Origin: Bacteroidales bacterium
Lineage (GTDB): Bacteria > Planctomycetota > Planctomycetia > Gemmatales > Gemmataceae
Assembly: GCA_026931725.1 (NCBI GenBank)
Contig: JAIXLE010000004.1
Coordinates: forward strand, 1 to 64,000
Reading direction: 5' to 3'
DNA: 64,000 bases
Shown in pieces: positions 1-8,846 of the stretch. The notes below the pieces were generated by a model. The model saw only the letters and a list, made by a program, of their open reading frames with translations. It was not told the DNA's origin and did no database searches. Position numbers and translations under genes: made by a program. Every line of letters starts with the position of its first letter. Within the stretch, counting starts at the first letter, position 1.

Positions 1-382
1 CTGTATACTCAGATTGAATATGAACTTCTTCCTGAAGTTCGCGGAGCATCCCTGTACGATAGGGGTCCATCCCACCGGCAGCGTCTTCCGCACTGATGTG
101 GCCACCCACACCCAGTGAACGCCGAGCGGTTAGGCGTTTCTCGGTCCCCGCACTGCCACGACAATAATGAAAGAGTTGCTCCCCACAGCGTAATATCACA
201 TACGGAATCAACTGCTTCCATTCCGGGTTCAACTCGGCCTCGACACGCGGCACAAAGCGAAAAGCGGCCGCATTCAGCAATTGATTTTGATAGGATTCCT
301 CCGCCGGTCGCAAGCCGGTGAACGCACCCATCGTGTGAAAATGTTCCGCGGAGATGCACAAAACCTGCTCATCAAGCGACAT
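1..382 (-). CDS. Nudix-family phosphoesterase-like protein (3' end outside window)
   Basis: The gene starts at an ATG at 382 on the minus strand and is still open at base 1, so only the first 127 residues are visible. An in-frame TGA lies just upstream of the ATG, fixing this as the first possible start. The stretch LGVGGHIS, followed about 14 residues later by LRELQEEV, matches a Nudix box with a longer-than-usual spacer, as in the predicted phosphoesterase group COG4112. This family hydrolyses nucleoside-diphosphate-linked substrates with a divalent metal held by the REXXEE glutamates; the substrate here is unknown. It is divergent from the PLP-enzyme gene at 494. The family call is fairly secure; the rest of the protein is unseen. 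Confidence 0.75.
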   Translation of the reverse strand, partial: MSLDEQVLCISAEHFHTMGAFTGLRPAEESYQNQLLNAAAFRFVPRVEAELNPEWKQLIPYVILRCGEQLFHYCRGSAGTEKRLTARRSLGVGGHISAEDAAGGMDPYRTGMLRELQEEVHIQSEYT

Positions 383-493
383 AACCCGCGTCTCATGGCA
401 AGAACAGGATCAAGGCGACTCGCCCCATACTGTCAATCCGTGTAGGTTATTCTTCAGTTCCTACCTGGCCACCGGATTCTTTCGGACTTCATC

Positions 494-1612
494 ATGCCAC
501 ACGCGTATCACCTGAGCAATGCGGCGGAACTCTTCACGCCGTCGTTGGTCTTCTTCCCGGAACTCATCCGCAAAAACATCGCCCGCACCGTGGAGATGGC
601 CGGCAGTGCCAGCCGGTTGCGTCCGCACGCCAAGACACACAAGACCCGTGAAATCACCCGTATGCAACTCGAAGCGGGAGTGACCAAGCACAAATGCGCC
701 ACCATTGCCGAAGCCGAAATCCTGGCGGATAGCGGCGTTCCTGATGTGCTACTTGCCTACGCCTTGGTTGGCCCCAATGGCAAACGGTTCGGTGCCCTGG
801 CCAAAAAGTTTCCGAACACCCGATTCGCGGCACTCTTTGATTGCTCCATCAGCCTCAATACTCTGGCCGTCGCGGCCCAGGAAGCCGGTCGGCCTCTCGG
901 AGCCATGATCGACCTGAATGTCGGCATGGATCGCAGCGGAATTGTCATCGGTGACGATGCCCTGGCACTGTACGAACAAGCGGCGAAAACACCCGGATTG
1001 TATGCCGATGGGCTGCACGCTTACGACGGTCACACACGCCATTCCGACCCCGCGGAACGGTTGGCATTCGTGCGGGGTATCCTCGATTCGGTGCTGGCTT
1101 TCCAGAAACGCATCGAACAACGGGGATTGTCGGTTCCCAAAATTGTTGCCGGTGGTACGCCTTCGTTCCCCTGCTATGCCAGCATCCGTGATGTGCCCCA
1201 TTTGGAATGCTCACCGGGTACTTATGTTCTGCACGATCACGGTTACGGTGCAAACTTCCCGGATTATGCGATGATTCCCGCCGCCGTCCTGCTCACCCGT
1301 GTTATTAGTCGCCCGACACCGACGCGCGTTACGTTTGACCTTGGAAACAAGTCGGTTGCCCCCGATCCGATTCTCACCAAGCGGGTTTACTTGCTGGATG
1401 CTCCCGAGCATACGGTTGTTACCCACAGTGAAGAACATCTCGTCATCGAAACCGCGGAAGCCGATCGGTATCAGCCGGGAGATCTGGTGTATGCCTTGCC
1501 AGGGCACATTTGCCCGAGTGTGGCTTTGCATCAGGAAGTGTTCATCGCGGAAGGTGGCCGCGTGGTGGGACGTTGGGAAGTCGCAGCCCGCAATCGTTTC
1601 ATCACGGTTTGA
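494..1612 (+). CDS. DSD1-family PLP-dependent enzyme (D-serine dehydratase / D-threonine aldolase-like)
   Basis: This 372-residue cytosolic protein has the fold-type III (alanine racemase-like) PLP barrel. RPHAKTHKT at about residues 44-52 carries the probable PLP-binding lysine. YALPGHICPS near residue 335 supplies the His and Cys that hold the metal in eukaryotic D-serine dehydratase and D-threonine aldolase relatives. The full-length family is about 360-390 residues, so it appears intact. The reaction is removal or cleavage of a D-hydroxy-amino acid; sequence reading cannot separate dehydratase from aldolase. It stands alone, divergent from the Nudix gene and well separated from cysE downstream. 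Confidence 0.8.
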   Translation: MPHAYHLSNAAELFTPSLVFFPELIRKNIARTVEMAGSASRLRPHAKTHKTREITRMQLEAGVTKHKCATIAEAEILADSGVPDVLLAYALVGPNGKRFGALAKKFPNTRFAALFDCSISLNTLAVAAQEAGRPLGAMIDLNVGMDRSGIVIGDDALALYEQAAKTPGLYADGLHAYDGHTRHSDPAERLAFVRGILDSVLAFQKRIEQRGLSVPKIVAGGTPSFPCYASIRDVPHLECSPGTYVLHDHGYGANFPDYAMIPAAVLLTRVISRPTPTRVTFDLGNKSVAPDPILTKRVYLLDAPEHTVVTHSEEHLVIETAEADRYQPGDLVYALPGHICPSVALHQEVFIAEGGRVVGRWEVAARNRFITV

Positions 1613-2183
1613 GTGGAGAATGGATGGGGACTGGCTTGGCTCAGAACAGCCTCATCATGATTTCCGATGCATTCATCCCGATTCTGTTTGACGGGCTGGG
1701 AACAATGGGTTAGGTTCGTCTTTTAAAAAACGAAACCAACCTGGTCATGCTGACAGCCTCTCCCTTCTGTCAGCATTCCCAGGCGGTTTGTAACCCGCTT
1801 ATCCGTTTTTGTAACAGCCTGCCTCTCCCCGCAGTTTGCTACTGAGCGGCATCACTCAGGTCAAACAACACTATCGCAGCGATCATGCCGAAACGGGGCA
1901 GAGTCTCTCCCCTCTACCCAGCTTTGATCGCAACTGCTTATTCAGAAACGGTTTATCACTTTTGATATTTTTGATCCCGTCACACCATCGCGGGCGTGGC
2001 TAAAAACTCTGCCCGAGAATGCAGCATGATTTCGTGTTCGTGCCCACAATTTGCGCAAGGACATCCGCATTCACCGCATCGGCTACCGGAACGAATTTTC
2101 TGGACTTCTTGGTCTAAACCGCCGAAGGGATACGATAAGGAGAATAAGAGACGTACATAACCCACTCATCTGGATACTGGAAC
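1613..2183. other. Intergenic region between the DSD1-type gene and cysE
   Basis: This stretch of 571 bases has no supportable gene. It contains an AT-rich imperfect palindrome at about 1713-1737 (GGTTCGTC then TTTTAAAA) and a perfect 10-bp hairpin at 1747-1776, listed separately. The remainder presumably holds the cysE promoter, but no clear -35/-10 pair could be chosen. Short frames here lack recognisable protein features. Confidence 0.6.
1747..1776 (+). terminator. Perfect 10-bp hairpin downstream of the DSD1-type gene
   Basis: ATGCTGACAG at 1747-1756 is exactly complementary to CTGTCAGCAT at 1767-1776, with a 10-nt pyrimidine-rich loop. It lies 135 bp after the stop codon. There is no clear T-tract after it, so it may be a 3'-UTR structure or a factor-assisted terminator rather than a classical intrinsic one. 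Confidence 0.4.
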
Positions 2184-3140
2184 ATGGCCACGGATCTCCG
2201 ATTGAAAGAAACGGAGTTGCAAACGATCACGGAACAACTGGTGGAATCCTATTCCGACTGTGGACGGATGCACCATCTGGGCCATGAACCGTTGCCGGGC
2301 CGAGATCAGGTCGCCGCCATTCTGAACGATCTCCACGAAGTCCTGTACCCCGGCTACGGAGTCCGCAAAAACCTCCACACTGGGAACATCGGCTACCATG
2401 TTGGTAACCTGATTGATCGGCTGCACGATCAATTGACGGAGCAAATCCATCGCGCCCTTCGGCATGATCGCTGCAAAAGCGACCCGGATTTTGACTGCGA
2501 AGGAGAAGCCCAGCAAAAAGCCTTTGCCCTTCTACGGCGATTGACCACGGTACGAAAAACGCTGGAATCGGATGTCGAAGCCGCTTTTCGGGGTGATCCC
2601 GCTGCCCGCAGCCAGCACGAAATCATCTTCAGCTATCCGGGTCTGGATGCGATTACCACCTATCGGCTGGCCCATGAACTGTTCCTGCTGGGGGTTCCGT
2701 ACATTCCCCGCATCATGACGGAAATCGCCCACAACAAGACGGGGATTGACATTCACCCTGGCGCAACGATTGGTGCGGGGTTCTTCATCGACCACGGAAC
2801 CGGCGTGGTGATTGGTGAAACCACCGAGATCGGCGAAAACGTCAAACTCTATCAGGGTGTCACCCTCGGAGCGTTGAGCTTCGATCGCGATGATGCTGGT
2901 GAACTCGTCCACAGCAGTTACAAACGGCATCCGACACTGCGGGATAACGTCATCGTCTATGCCAATGCGACCATTTTGGGCGGGCAAACGGTAGTTGGCG
3001 AAGGAGCCGTGATCGGTTCTAACGTCTGGCTGACGAAATCGGTGGAACCATACGCCGTGGTGGTGTTAGACAATCCTCAACACAAGGTCAAAGGTGGTCG
3101 AGGTCGCACGGTTCATGAAGCTCTGATGTATCAAATCTGA
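2184..3140 (+). CDS. cysE: Serine O-acetyltransferase
   Basis: This 318-residue enzyme transfers acetyl from acetyl-CoA to L-serine, giving O-acetylserine for cysteine synthesis. The N-terminal 170 residues are the alpha-helical SAT domain (long, EpsC-like form). The C-terminal half is a left-handed hexapeptide-repeat beta-helix: DIHPGATIGAGFFIDHGTG, then GETTEIGENVKLYQGVTLG, then NATILGGQTVVGEGAVIGSN. The catalytic Asp/His pair is visible in DIHPGA and IDHGTG. A charged insertion (RDDAGELVHSSYKRHP) interrupts the helix, as is usual in SATs. The O-acyl-homoserine/serine-type PLP gene at 4476 is a possible pathway neighbour, with a lipoprotein gene between them. Confidence 0.9.
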   Translation: MATDLRLKETELQTITEQLVESYSDCGRMHHLGHEPLPGRDQVAAILNDLHEVLYPGYGVRKNLHTGNIGYHVGNLIDRLHDQLTEQIHRALRHDRCKSDPDFDCEGEAQQKAFALLRRLTTVRKTLESDVEAAFRGDPAARSQHEIIFSYPGLDAITTYRLAHELFLLGVPYIPRIMTEIAHNKTGIDIHPGATIGAGFFIDHGTGVVIGETTEIGENVKLYQGVTLGALSFDRDDAGELVHSSYKRHPTLRDNVIVYANATILGGQTVVGEGAVIGSNVWLTKSVEPYAVVVLDNPQHKVKGGRGRTVHEALMYQI

Positions 3141-3413
3141 ATTCTTCATCCCATTGGTCGGTCGAGCGGAGTACGCATGACCGATCACGGCTTCACTCCG
3201 CTGATGCCGTCCTGCTTTCGCTTCCGTGGCACTTTTTGTCAGCTCATTCCCGATCGTAACGCATCCATCAGTCGTCGTGATCCGCGTGACCGTTACAGCC
3301 TATCAAATCGTCGCACTTCCTGGGTCAGAACCAGCCAGATTCTTTCAAGTGGCTGATATTGGCATCTTAGAATTCTCATGGAAGAAATTACAGGACCGCG
3401 GAGGAGGCGGGCC

Positions 3414-4442
3414 ATGTTACGTCGTTTATTATTCCTGGGTCTTGCGGTAGGATTCGTCGCGGAATCCGGGTGCCGACACAGTTGTAAGAAACCGCTGTTT
3501 GGCCGTTCCGTCACGGAGCCCGTCGGCGGGTTCCTGGGTGCGCCTGTGGCTCCCCCACCAGGGGGCGGGGCCATGATCCCGCCGCCGAATGTCCCGACGA
3601 CACCGTCCGCCCCACCGCCTTCCATTCCCGATTCGAGTGGAAGCCTACGATTGGACCCTTCGTACCCTCCGCCGGACTACCCACCACCGCAGGCCGCAAA
3701 TCGGTCAATGCCGCCTCCGGCGACCCAGGAACCACCGCAGGCCGCTCCACAACCACAACCCCGCAACAAGGTCGGGCCAGAATTGCTGCTGCCCGATCCG
3801 CTGCCGCCAAAGTCGTCTTCCGCGTTTGGTCAGCCACCGGCCTCGTCACCGGGTTTGGAAGACCCGTTGTTGCCGAAGAATCATCAAAAAGCGCCCAGTA
3901 CCGTACCATTGCCATCCGGGACTTCGGACCTACCGCCGTCACCGATGCCGTCCCAGCCCGTCCCGCAAGCCCGCACAGACTCCTCACCGATCGGTCTGGC
4001 AGGCTATACATCCGTCGCTGAGAATCCCGGCGTATTCGCGGGCCGCCGTCCGACACTGGATGGGTTCGATTGGCTGAAGGCGAACGGGTTTCGTACCGTT
4101 CTTTTCCTCCATGCGCCGGAAACCGATGTAACCCCCGCACGAGAACTGGCCGAAAAGCACGGCTTGCAATTTGAATCCTTGGCCGTCACGCCCGCCGGGT
4201 TGCCTGCCGCCGTGACCACGTTCCGTTCCACGCTCGCCAACCGGGTCAACCGACCGTTGTATGTCGCCGATGAAGATGGCTGGCGAGCCGGGATTCTCTG
4301 GTATCTGCACTTCCGCACAACCGATTTGCTGGGTGATGATGCCGCACGCCTCCGGGCACGAGGGTTGGGCCTCCCTTCTGCGGATTCCGAACTGGGGAAA
4401 GAATTCTGGGCCGCCGCTCAACAGTATCTGGCGAATCGTTGA
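3414..4442 (+). CDS. Proline-rich lipoprotein with degenerate dual-specificity-phosphatase-like domain
   Basis: The ATG at 3414 is preferred over the in-frame ATG at 3378 because GGAGGAGG lies just upstream of it and the protein then begins with a signal peptide, MLRRLLFLGLAVGFVAESGC, ending in a lipobox-like Cys. Residues 30-200 are a low-complexity Pro-rich linker, perhaps spanning the periplasm or anchoring to the outer membrane. The C-terminal 145 residues (GRRPTLDGFDWLKANGFRTV onward) resemble the tyrosine/dual-specificity phosphatase fold. The expected HCXXGXXR loop reads VADEDGWRAG, so the nucleophilic Cys is missing and catalysis is unlikely. A binding or scaffolding role is inferred. 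Confidence 0.6.
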   Translation: MLRRLLFLGLAVGFVAESGCRHSCKKPLFGRSVTEPVGGFLGAPVAPPPGGGAMIPPPNVPTTPSAPPPSIPDSSGSLRLDPSYPPPDYPPPQAANRSMPPPATQEPPQAAPQPQPRNKVGPELLLPDPLPPKSSSAFGQPPASSPGLEDPLLPKNHQKAPSTVPLPSGTSDLPPSPMPSQPVPQARTDSSPIGLAGYTSVAENPGVFAGRRPTLDGFDWLKANGFRTVLFLHAPETDVTPARELAEKHGLQFESLAVTPAGLPAAVTTFRSTLANRVNRPLYVADEDGWRAGILWYLHFRTTDLLGDDAARLRARGLGLPSADSELGKEFWAAAQQYLANR

Positions 4443-4475
4443 TTCTCCCCGCGTCGGTGGAATACAATCACCGAC

Positions 4476-5618
4476 ATGAGCCACGATCCTCGTTCTCCCC
4501 GCCCGCTTGTTCCGCCGCTTCAGCCAGCAGCGGTGTATGTCTTCCCCGATCTGGACGCGGTTGATGCCGTCTATCACCGGGAAATACCGGGATATATCTA
4601 CGCGCGTGATGGGCACCCGAACGCCGCGGAACTCGCCGCCACACTCACACAACGGGAAGCCGCACACTGGGGAATCGTCACCGCATCGGGCATGGCCGCC
4701 ATCTCCGCAGCGATTCTGGGCATCGTCTCCACAGGCGATCGCATTCTGGCCAGTGATCGACTCTACGGTAAAACAACCCGACTACTGCGGAATGAATTGA
4801 GCCGACTCGGTGTCGTGACGGAGTTTGTCGATATTTGCGATCGGGATGTCGTCAGAGAAGCATTGAAAAAACCGACACGCATTCTATTCACGGAAACAAT
4901 TTCCAACCCGCTCTGCCGCATCGCGGATCTTCCCGCGTTAGCGGAACTCACTCAGCAAAGCCATACCGAACTGATCGTGGATAACACATTCGCCACGCCG
5001 GAATTGTGCCGACCGCTCGCACTGGGTGCGACCCTCGTTGTGGAAAGTCTCACCAAGTTGATCGCGGGCCATTCGGATGTCACATTGGGATATGTCGGCG
5101 GCGTGCAGTCGGCGAACCCAGAACGCATCATCAGCGGGGTCAGTACCTGGGGGCTAGCTTCCAACCCGTTTGATTGCTGGCTGGCGAGTCGGGGCTTGGA
5201 AACCCTCACGCTCCGTGTGCAAGCAGCGACCACGAACGCGGGCATCGTGGCCGACTGGCTCGCCGAGCAACCGAACGTGGCGCGAGTGTTCTATCCGGGT
5301 CGGATCGATCACCCCGATCATGGGATCAGTTCACGATTGTTGCCACAGGGTCCGGGGAACATGCTGGCATTTGAACTGGTCGGCGGTCGCGCGGCCGTCA
5401 ACCGCTGGATGCGGGCCTGTCCGAACATCCCGTTCGCACCCTCACTCGGGCACACCCGCACAACGTGCAGCCATCCCGCCTCCACCTCGCACCGCTTCGA
5501 CCCGCCAGCCGAGAAACAACGGCAAGGAATTTCCGATGGCCTCGTGCGGTTATCGGTCGGTTGTGAGCCCATCGCGGAATTGCTGGCAAACCTTGCTGGA
5601 ACGCATCTCGAACCGTAA
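4476..5618 (+). CDS. Cys/Met metabolism PLP-dependent enzyme (cystathionine gamma-synthase-like)
   Basis: This 380-residue fold-type I trans-sulfuration enzyme has the family hallmarks YARDGHPN near the N-terminus, ASGMAAI, the Asp that binds the pyridine nitrogen (IVDNTFATP), and ESLTKLIAGHSDVTLG with the Schiff-base lysine. The C-terminal HTRTTCSHPASTSH segment is the usual substrate-binding turn. It could be cystathionine gamma-synthase, cystathionine beta/gamma-lyase or an O-acylhomoserine sulfhydrylase; motifs do not decide. Proximity to cysE suggests sulfur amino-acid metabolism. It begins 33 bp after the lipoprotein stop and is followed 32 bp later by the FAH-family gene, so co-transcription is plausible. 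Confidence 0.82.
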   Translation: MSHDPRSPRPLVPPLQPAAVYVFPDLDAVDAVYHREIPGYIYARDGHPNAAELAATLTQREAAHWGIVTASGMAAISAAILGIVSTGDRILASDRLYGKTTRLLRNELSRLGVVTEFVDICDRDVVREALKKPTRILFTETISNPLCRIADLPALAELTQQSHTELIVDNTFATPELCRPLALGATLVVESLTKLIAGHSDVTLGYVGGVQSANPERIISGVSTWGLASNPFDCWLASRGLETLTLRVQAATTNAGIVADWLAEQPNVARVFYPGRIDHPDHGISSRLLPQGPGNMLAFELVGGRAAVNRWMRACPNIPFAPSLGHTRTTCSHPASTSHRFDPPAEKQRQGISDGLVRLSVGCEPIAELLANLAGTHLEP

Positions 5619-5650
5619 CCACCCTTCCCTCTTTTCCCACAGGTTTTGCA

Positions 5651-6610
5651 ATGCGACTTTGTCGATTCGGCGATGGGGCGAATCCGCGTGTGGGTTTCTA
5701 CGACGAACGCGGAATCATCCCGTTACGGGAAGCCCAAACGCGATACGCCGCCGAGAACGATACCCCACTGATGCTCCCGGATTCCACCGATTTGCTGGAT
5801 TTCCTGCCGCCCACCGGCTTGGCTTCCGCCGCCGCGCATACACTCGCCGATTGGGTGGAATCCCACTTCACACAACTGGCTCCCACTCTGGCGCTGGCCC
5901 CCACGGAAGCGCGGTTGCTGGTGCCGATCCCACGACCAAACAAGATTTTCCTGCTGGCCGGTAACTACGCCGATCACATTCGAGAAGGCGGCGGCAACGC
6001 GGCGGAACGGGCAGAAACATTCCCCTACGTCTTCATGAAGCCTGCTTCGACCACGCTCACGGCCCCGTTTCAACCGATTCGCATTCCGCGAGCCGCGCCC
6101 GATGCAGTCGACTGGGAACTGGAACTCGGTGTGGTCATCGGCAAGCCCGCCAAACATGTGACAGAATCAGAAGCCTTACACTATGTAGCTGGGTACACCG
6201 TCATCAACGACATCAGTCAGCGGAAGTTTCGCCCCAACTCGAACCGCAAGAAACGCGACCGCGACCTGTTCTTCGACTGGTTGCACGGCAAATGGTTCGA
6301 TTCCTTCTGCCCGGTTGGTCCGTGTGTTGTCTCCTCACACACCGTTCCCAACCCACAAACATTGAAGATGACCTTGAGTGTCAACGGCAAGACTTGGCAG
6401 GATGCGAACACCAGCCAGCAGATTTTCCCGGTAGCGGCGGTGATCGCCTTCATCTCGCAAATGGTCACACTCGAACCCGGCGACCTAATTGCAACCGGCA
6501 CCCCAGCGGGGGTCGGTAACACCACGGGAACGTACCTCCACGCTGGTGACACGGTTCACGCCAGTATTGAAAAGATTGGCGTACTCGTGTCACCAGTGGA
6601 AGCAGAGTGA
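5651..6610 (+). CDS. Fumarylacetoacetate hydrolase family protein
   Basis: The 319-residue protein has an N-terminal cap region followed by the FAH catalytic core. NKIFLLAGNYADHIREGG opens the core. DWELELGVVIGKPAKHV carries the acidic residues that bind Mg or Ca, and the end contains GDLIATGTPAGVGN. Family members hydrolyse or decarboxylate acylpyruvate-type substrates (fumarylacetoacetate, 2-hydroxyhepta-2,4-diene-1,7-dioate, acylpyruvates). The substrate cannot be told here, and no tyrosine or aromatic catabolic genes surround it. It converges with gluQ, whose stop lies 13 bp away. Confidence 0.85.
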   Translation: MRLCRFGDGANPRVGFYDERGIIPLREAQTRYAAENDTPLMLPDSTDLLDFLPPTGLASAAAHTLADWVESHFTQLAPTLALAPTEARLLVPIPRPNKIFLLAGNYADHIREGGGNAAERAETFPYVFMKPASTTLTAPFQPIRIPRAAPDAVDWELELGVVIGKPAKHVTESEALHYVAGYTVINDISQRKFRPNSNRKKRDRDLFFDWLHGKWFDSFCPVGPCVVSSHTVPNPQTLKMTLSVNGKTWQDANTSQQIFPVAAVIAFISQMVTLEPGDLIATGTPAGVGNTTGTYLHAGDTVHASIEKIGVLVSPVEAE

Positions 6611-6623
6611 ATCCACGCGATAT

Positions 6624-7556
6624 TCAGGGAAGCAACCCGGCCACCCGTTCTTCGGTCAACACGAACGGTTGACTGGGAATGGAAGCCCATTGAAACAACG
6701 ACAACAAGGCAGATGGCGACACGGGCCGATCGTCGGTTTGCCATCCGCACGACCACGCTAACAAACCCACAAGCGATTGCGGTGACACGCCACTGTCACG
6801 CAGTTGAGACAATCGCGTGTCACCGTGCCGCTTGGCGAGCCGCTTTCCATCCGGCCCCACGACCATCGGCACATGCGCGAACCGAGGCGGTGTCAGCCCC
6901 AGTGCCTGATACAGCATCAGTTGCCGTGGTGTCGACGGAATCAGATCATCGCCGCGTACCACTTCCGTGATCCCTTGTGCGGCATCATCGACGACCACGG
7001 CCAACTGATACGCGGGCATATCATCATTCCGCCAGACCACAAAGTCCCCACCAGCCAGCGCTGGGGCCACGTGGATTTCCCCACAGTACAAGTCGGTAAA
7101 AGCCGGTGGCTCCGATGCCCGGAAACGCCAAGCAAAGGGCCGATCCAAACGGTTGGCATCCGCCGGGGTGCGATGGGCACAGGTGCCCGGATAAACCGGC
7201 CCGCCCAAGTCCGCCGCGTGTGGGGCACTCGCCGCCGCCAGAATATCGGATCGCGTGCAAGTGCAAGGATAGACACGGTTGCGAGCTTTTAGTTCCTCCA
7301 GAGCCGAGCGGTACACTGGCAGGCGTTGCAGTTGCACCCACGGTTCATCATCCCAGTCTAACCCGAGCCAGCGCAAGTCTTCCAAAGCCTGTTCCGCGGC
7401 ACCCGGTTTGTTCCGCCAGGTGTCGATGTCTTCAATCCGCAGAACCACCCGGCCACCGCGACTCCGCGCGGCGAGCCAGGCAATCAAATAAGTGCGAGCG
7501 TTCCCGACATGTTGCGCCCCAGTCGGTGACGGTGCCAGACGGCCAGTCACACGCAT
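6624..7556 (-). CDS. gluQ: Glutamyl-queuosine tRNA(Asp) synthetase
   Basis: This 310-residue paralogue of the GluRS catalytic domain lacks the anticodon-binding half. It attaches glutamate to the queuosine base at position 34 of tRNA(Asp). RLAPSPTGAQHVGNAR is the HIGH-type signature (HVGN), and DGKRLAKRHGDTRL is the KMSKS-type loop. The zinc ligands of the family are visible as PCTCTRSD, then a Tyr and Cys in VYPGTCAH. It starts 15 nt after the lactonase stop with an AGGA motif in front, so it is probably the third gene of a gnd-lactonase-gluQ transcript. Confidence 0.9.
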   Translation of the reverse strand: MRVTGRLAPSPTGAQHVGNARTYLIAWLAARSRGGRVVLRIEDIDTWRNKPGAAEQALEDLRWLGLDWDDEPWVQLQRLPVYRSALEELKARNRVYPCTCTRSDILAAASAPHAADLGGPVYPGTCAHRTPADANRLDRPFAWRFRASEPPAFTDLYCGEIHVAPALAGGDFVVWRNDDMPAYQLAVVVDDAAQGITEVVRGDDLIPSTPRQLMLYQALGLTPPRFAHVPMVVGPDGKRLAKRHGDTRLSQLRDSGVSPQSLVGLLAWSCGWQTDDRPVSPSALLSLFQWASIPSQPFVLTEERVAGLLP

Positions 7557-7571
7557 CGTCCTGGCCTCGCA

Positions 7572-8708
7572 TCAAGGAATCAGCATGATACAAGATGGGC
7601 TTTTCTGTGCCACGGGTTCCCCGACGGCTTGCAACCGTCCGGTCTGCGCGTCAATACGGAACACCGCCACGTTGTCTCCGGGCATGTTCGCGCAAATCAG
7701 CCAGCGATTATCCGGCGTGATGGCCAGATTCTGTGGCCCTTTCCCCCGGCTCGGTTCAATCGCAATCCGCGTCAACCGGCCATCCGTGCCAATCCGATAA
7801 GCCGCGATGCTATCGTGACCACGATTGGTGCCGTACAGGTAGCGGCCATCGGGTGTGATTTTCACATCCGCACAGTAGCTCGTACCTGAGAAGTCCGCTG
7901 GCAAGGTAGAGATGGTCTGCTTTTCGTTGAGCTTACCTGTCTGAGCATCATAGTCAAACACCGTGACGGAGTTGAGCAGTTCGTTAATCGCGTACAGATG
8001 CTTGCCCTGAAGGTCGAATGTCAGATGGCGTGGTCCCGCCCCTGCCGGTGTTTTGGCAAAAGGTGGATCATGAGGCGTGAGTTTCGCGGTTGCGGGATCG
8101 AGGCGGTAACAGAGAATCTGATCCAACCCCAGATCGGCGGCATACACGAAACGGTTATTCGGGCTGATAATAATGCAGTGGGCGTGCGGTTCCTTCTGCC
8201 GTTTCGGGTTCACGCTGGACCCAGTGTGCTGAAAGAAAGAGGCGGGTTCACCGAGTTGGCCATCAGCCCGGATCGGCAGGGCGGCGACGCTCCCAGATGT
8301 GTAGTTCGCCACAAGTACCGTCTTCCCAGTCGCATCGACTTCCAGATAGCATGAGGCCCGCCCTTTCGACGAGGCCCGGTTCAGCAGTTTCAGTTCCCCA
8401 TTCTTACCGACGATCTCATATGCCGCGACCTGTTCATCGTCCTTCCCACTGAACTGCTGCGCATGAATGGAATACAACCGTTTCTGATCCGGCGACAGTG
8501 CCAGGAAGAACGGATTTTGCACATCCGCAGTCCGTTGGGTCGGCTTCAGTACCCCTGTAGCACTCTCCAGACGGTACGCTTGAATCCCGCTCTTGTCTCC
8601 TGAGGTGAAACTGGTCACGAACAACAGCGGATCAGCGGCCGGAATCGCCGATGCCGACAGCACCGCCGCGATACCCGCCACGGCAAACACCCAGAAGCCG
8701 GTATTCAT
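7572..8708 (-). CDS. Exported lactonase family protein (7-bladed beta-propeller, YbhE/Pgl-like)
   Basis: The chosen ATG at 8708 gives a 378-residue protein with a clean signal peptide (MNTGFWVFAVAGIAAVLSAS, then AIPAADP) and an AGGGA motif upstream; the open frame extends 33 bp further. Repeated blades of the form LSPDQKRLYSIH, ISPNNRFVYAADLGLD, ITPDGRYLYGTNRGHDS and ITPDNRWLICANMPGDN identify the Pfam lactonase family, which includes bacterial 6-phosphogluconolactonase. It lies directly downstream of gnd, which fits the oxidative pentose phosphate pathway, but a secretion signal would place it outside the cytoplasm. The physiological lactone is therefore uncertain. Confidence 0.8.
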   Translation of the reverse strand: MNTGFWVFAVAGIAAVLSASAIPAADPLLFVTSFTSGDKSGIQAYRLESATGVLKPTQRTADVQNPFFLALSPDQKRLYSIHAQQFSGKDDEQVAAYEIVGKNGELKLLNRASSKGRASCYLEVDATGKTVLVANYTSGSVAALPIRADGQLGEPASFFQHTGSSVNPKRQKEPHAHCIIISPNNRFVYAADLGLDQILCYRLDPATAKLTPHDPPFAKTPAGAGPRHLTFDLQGKHLYAINELLNSVTVFDYDAQTGKLNEKQTISTLPADFSGTSYCADVKITPDGRYLYGTNRGHDSIAAYRIGTDGRLTRIAIEPSRGKGPQNLAITPDNRWLICANMPGDNVAVFRIDAQTGRLQAVGEPVAQKSPSCIMLIP

Positions 8709-8846
8709 ATGACGCATCCCTGGGAAAGGTAATGGCCACACTCAGAACCGGCGTGGCCAGTCGAACAGAATCAGAGAGATTTCGTCAGCCCACCATGATG
8801 GAAGGGGCATCCCATCCGTCATGGCGAGACATGGCGAGAGAGAGTT

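Noticed and set aside
9-359. 116-codon minus-strand frame at the window's left edge
   Set aside because: A different frame on the same strand, starting at 382, encodes a clear Nudix motif and is the real gene.
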